Positions 61,601 through 64,000 of a stretch of DNA of 64,000 bases are shown in pieces. The stretch lies in NCBI GenBank assembly GCA_029641185.1, contig JAPWGK010000022.1, forward strand, positions 372,001 to 436,000, given 5' to 3'. How positions within the stretch are numbered: position 1 is the first letter of the stretch; each line of letters opens with the position of its first letter. A program made the position numbers and the translations under genes. The stretch is from Pseudofabraea citricarpa. Its lineage: Eukaryota > Ascomycota > Leotiomycetes > Helotiales > Dermateaceae. A model generated the notes under the pieces. It was not told the DNA's origin. It was given only the letters and a program-made list of their open reading frames with translations, and ran no database searches.

Positions 61601-64000
61601 CACAGAAGATAAAAAAACAGGATATACAACGAGATGGGATGGTATCGTATGCCCCAGACGGCATTGTCCGATTCTTCGTCAGTGGGAAGACACGGCATGG
61701 CGAGAAAATGGTCATAGCATATCGCTTCATGAGGTTTGAGGAAGGTGAAGATGGTGAAAAGTGTCGTGTCCATGGCTATCAATCGTATGATTTGCCTTTG
61801 TTCATTCTCCATCCTACAGGGACTAGGGGCTCGGTAGGTGAGGGTATTCACATCCAGTAACAAGCGACACGAGTAAGTCAGTGGGTTGGATATGACGAGA
61901 ACCCCCCAAAAGATACAAACTGCCGCGGCCGTGTTATGATAATTATGATATGAGGTGATCTGGACTCTTTCTCTTCGACAGACAGATCGATCGATACGAT
62001 GCGTTTTGCGTTTCTCACGGCACCGAGTCCACGTTTGAGCATTTACCGGTTGTTGGTTGACGCTTCTCATCGCCTTGGTTTGATCTGGCGCGCGCGAGTA
62101 ATGAAGCTGGACGGGCCCAGTTCGTTCGTCCCTCTCGTCCCATCTTGCGTGATGCTTGATGCCCTCACTCACTTCACTTGGTTACCGGTAGGTAGACTTT
62201 GCGAGTTCCCATCGCCTATCAGATGCCCACTCTGGGTGCTGCAACACGACGTCTAGCTTGAGTTATCCTCTGTCGAGTATGGTATTATACAACAATGGGC
62301 GCAGCTCAGCTTCATGGCAGTCACAAACATGAAAAGTTTCATTGCAGGCCGGCAACTTTCTTCTTCGAACGTCTGTCTCTCTCCCCTCCGTCTCGGTCGC
62401 GTCCTTGTTTTACCTTGTGCCTTCTTGCTGCCCTCCGCTGCCCTCCGCTCTCGCAGCTATCTGTCTCTCTGTCACATTTTTCATCTCATCTCATCTTTCT
62501 TCGGTGGCGCTGCGTGTGTCACGCATACCGGTACTCACCGGCCCGGCATTTCACGTTTCCCCTTCTTCGTTTGCTTCGCTCGCAAGGAAAAGAAACTTCT
62601 ACCGGTACCTGTGTGTTGGTACGGTTTCTTGTCATGTGCGTCGGATGGCTGGCGTGTTGGGTGTTGCGGATCTGATGTGGGTGGATGTGAATGTGGACGT
62701 GGGCGTGGGCGTGGATGCGGATATGCTGTGCGACGGTTACGCGAGCTACGGGGAACCATCGAAGAGAACCTTCGGCGGCCAACTCCAACTCCAACTGTTC
62801 AGCGCTCACCGACTACGACTACGACTACGGCAGATGCGATGTGAGGGAACAATGGGGAGGGGGGGAAAAAGAAACCAGATGTGATAGATCATCTGCAGAG
62901 AATTTTTTCCCTTCCCTCTCTCGCCGAGTAGACGCAAGGTGCCGTCCATCACACCGACTCGATTTTTCCTTTTTTTCTTTTTTGTCTACCTCACTTGCGC
63001 TCTTCTCGGTTCCTGCTTTCTTCTCTTGCGTTTTTTTGTTTCTTGCATTGCATATATCCGCTGTACGGAGAAGGCGTCTTTCACACCTTCACTGTACGCG
63101 AGATGGATGTCACACGATGATGGTCTCTCTCGCGCGCATTCTCCTGTCTCCTTTCGGGCGCATCAGGAGATTTTTATTTCGTGCTGCCTCTTGGTCTACG
63201 TGTACCTGCATGTACCTGTACATCGTAGCGACGGAGGAAACACCATTTGTGAAGCGTGTGCGTGGGATGCGTGATCAAGCGACACATTTCAATGCGATGC
63301 AGATGCGCTACGACTTTGAAATGTGATGTGACGAGATGAGATGAGGTACCGATCACATCACACACATACTGGACTCGACGTGCCTCTCTTACCAACACAC
63401 CAACACACCAACACGTCCGTATCTCTGTATCTCACCACCATGATTCAATATCTGGTTCCTGGCCAGACCAGACTGGACTTGGTCTGTGTGTTTGTGGGGA
63501 AGAAGAGCCATTTTTCCTTTTGATTTCCCTCGCTCAACCGTTTCGGTAAAAATGAGGTGGGGGGTCTCTCTTCCCTTCGATTCTCGCCGCTCTCTCTCTT
63601 TGCGCTCTGTTCTCTGTCCACTGCTCATCGTGCTCGCTCCTGTCAGAAGAAGAGAACGGAGCCGTTCATCTGTTGCGGTCGAATTCGAGCACGTTGAATC
63701 CGTGCAAGTGTACGTGCGTGTCGAGGTGGTTGGGCGGCGGCGGCGGCGTGCGGTGTCTCGACTCTGGACTCCTCTAGCGGTCAATGATCCCACGTTCCTG
63801 AAGATCATCAACCTTAAACAAAATCAAATGCTACGCAACCGCGGCGATCATCACTCGGAGCTTCATGTTTAGAGACGTTCAATCTCAACTACAATACCAC
63901 CTTGAGGATCTGCCGGCACTTGCTTGTTAGTCCGTTGGCGTTTTATTACTTTCTGCCTGCTTTGCCGCTCGACTTTCTCACTAGTTGACAACGTAAGGCA

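Larger units (their letters stand above)
47158..64000. other. ~17-kb gene desert rich in simple repeats
   Basis: Nearly 17 kb to the right edge with no protein I can support. All open frames are short, low in complexity, often overlapping on both strands, and lack domains, signal peptides or paired splice signals with coding continuation. I also found no tRNA- or rRNA-like sequence. Base composition is more GC-rich than in the first 34 kb, with abundant microsatellites, poly-T/poly-A, CT/GA tracts and GTAC palindromes. Part near 47.2-48.9 kb is plausibly a long 5' leader or promoter of the C2H2 gene. A gene to the right of the window could own the far end. Confidence 0.6.

Noticed and set aside
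61489..62172. 227-codon minus-strand ORF
   Set aside because: Mixed composition without a domain or splice continuation; one of many chance frames in the desert.
47158..64000. Centromere or transposon graveyard
   Set aside because: GC is too high, no RIP-like TpA bias is apparent by eye, and there are no transposon ORFs or long terminal repeats.

Overview
The window is nuclear DNA of a filamentous ascomycete. Genes carry short introns (about 42-92 nt, GT..AG, often with a CTAAC-type branch site). Products are typical fungal ones: a GH10 xylanase with a cellulose-binding tail, ascomycete laccases ending in DSGL, a GH47 mannosidase, an Arp1-type amidase, a septation-linked Uds1 coiled-coil protein, a YME1 i-AAA protease and a C2H2 regulator. 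A plant-associated leotiomycete (Helotiales, perhaps Sclerotiniaceae) is my best guess. This is an inference from gene content, not a proven assignment.

Layout. (1) 0-15 kb holds secreted and metabolic genes: the xylanase (cut by the left edge), a small single-pass membrane protein, a secreted amidase-family protein, an NAD(P)-dependent extended SDR, a GH47 gene, a Cys-rich membrane-protein gene, and a DszC-like acyl-CoA dehydrogenase/monooxygenase. The GH47 gene and the Cys-rich gene are broken by in-frame stops that sit almost entirely where TGG or CAA codons are expected. That is what repeat-induced point mutation (RIP) produces. (2) 15.9-28 kb is an island of seven genes with no function I recognise: coiled-coil proteins, a double zinc-knuckle/SR-like protein, a basic low-complexity protein and a polyglutamine protein. 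One of them (17.7-18.9 kb) looks disrupted, and a 22-bp minisatellite lies inside the island. (3) 30.4-36.8 kb carries two complete laccases in tandem. The first has many introns and apparently two consecutive 3-nt microexons. (4) 38.2-47.2 kb holds conserved housekeeping and regulatory genes: Uds1 protein (+), YME1 (-) and a four-finger C2H2 factor (-). (5) 47.2-64 kb is a gene desert of almost 17 kb. It is rich in microsatellites, (CAG)n runs, homopolymer tracts and recurring GTACAGTAC-type palindromes. I found no convincing protein-coding or RNA gene in it.

The xylanase, laccases, amidase and mannosidase are all secreted or secretory-pathway proteins, which fits growth on plant material, but nothing shows that they form one co-regulated cluster. 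Exon boundaries were read by eye from splice signals and frame. For every intact multi-exon gene the exon lengths sum to a multiple of three.
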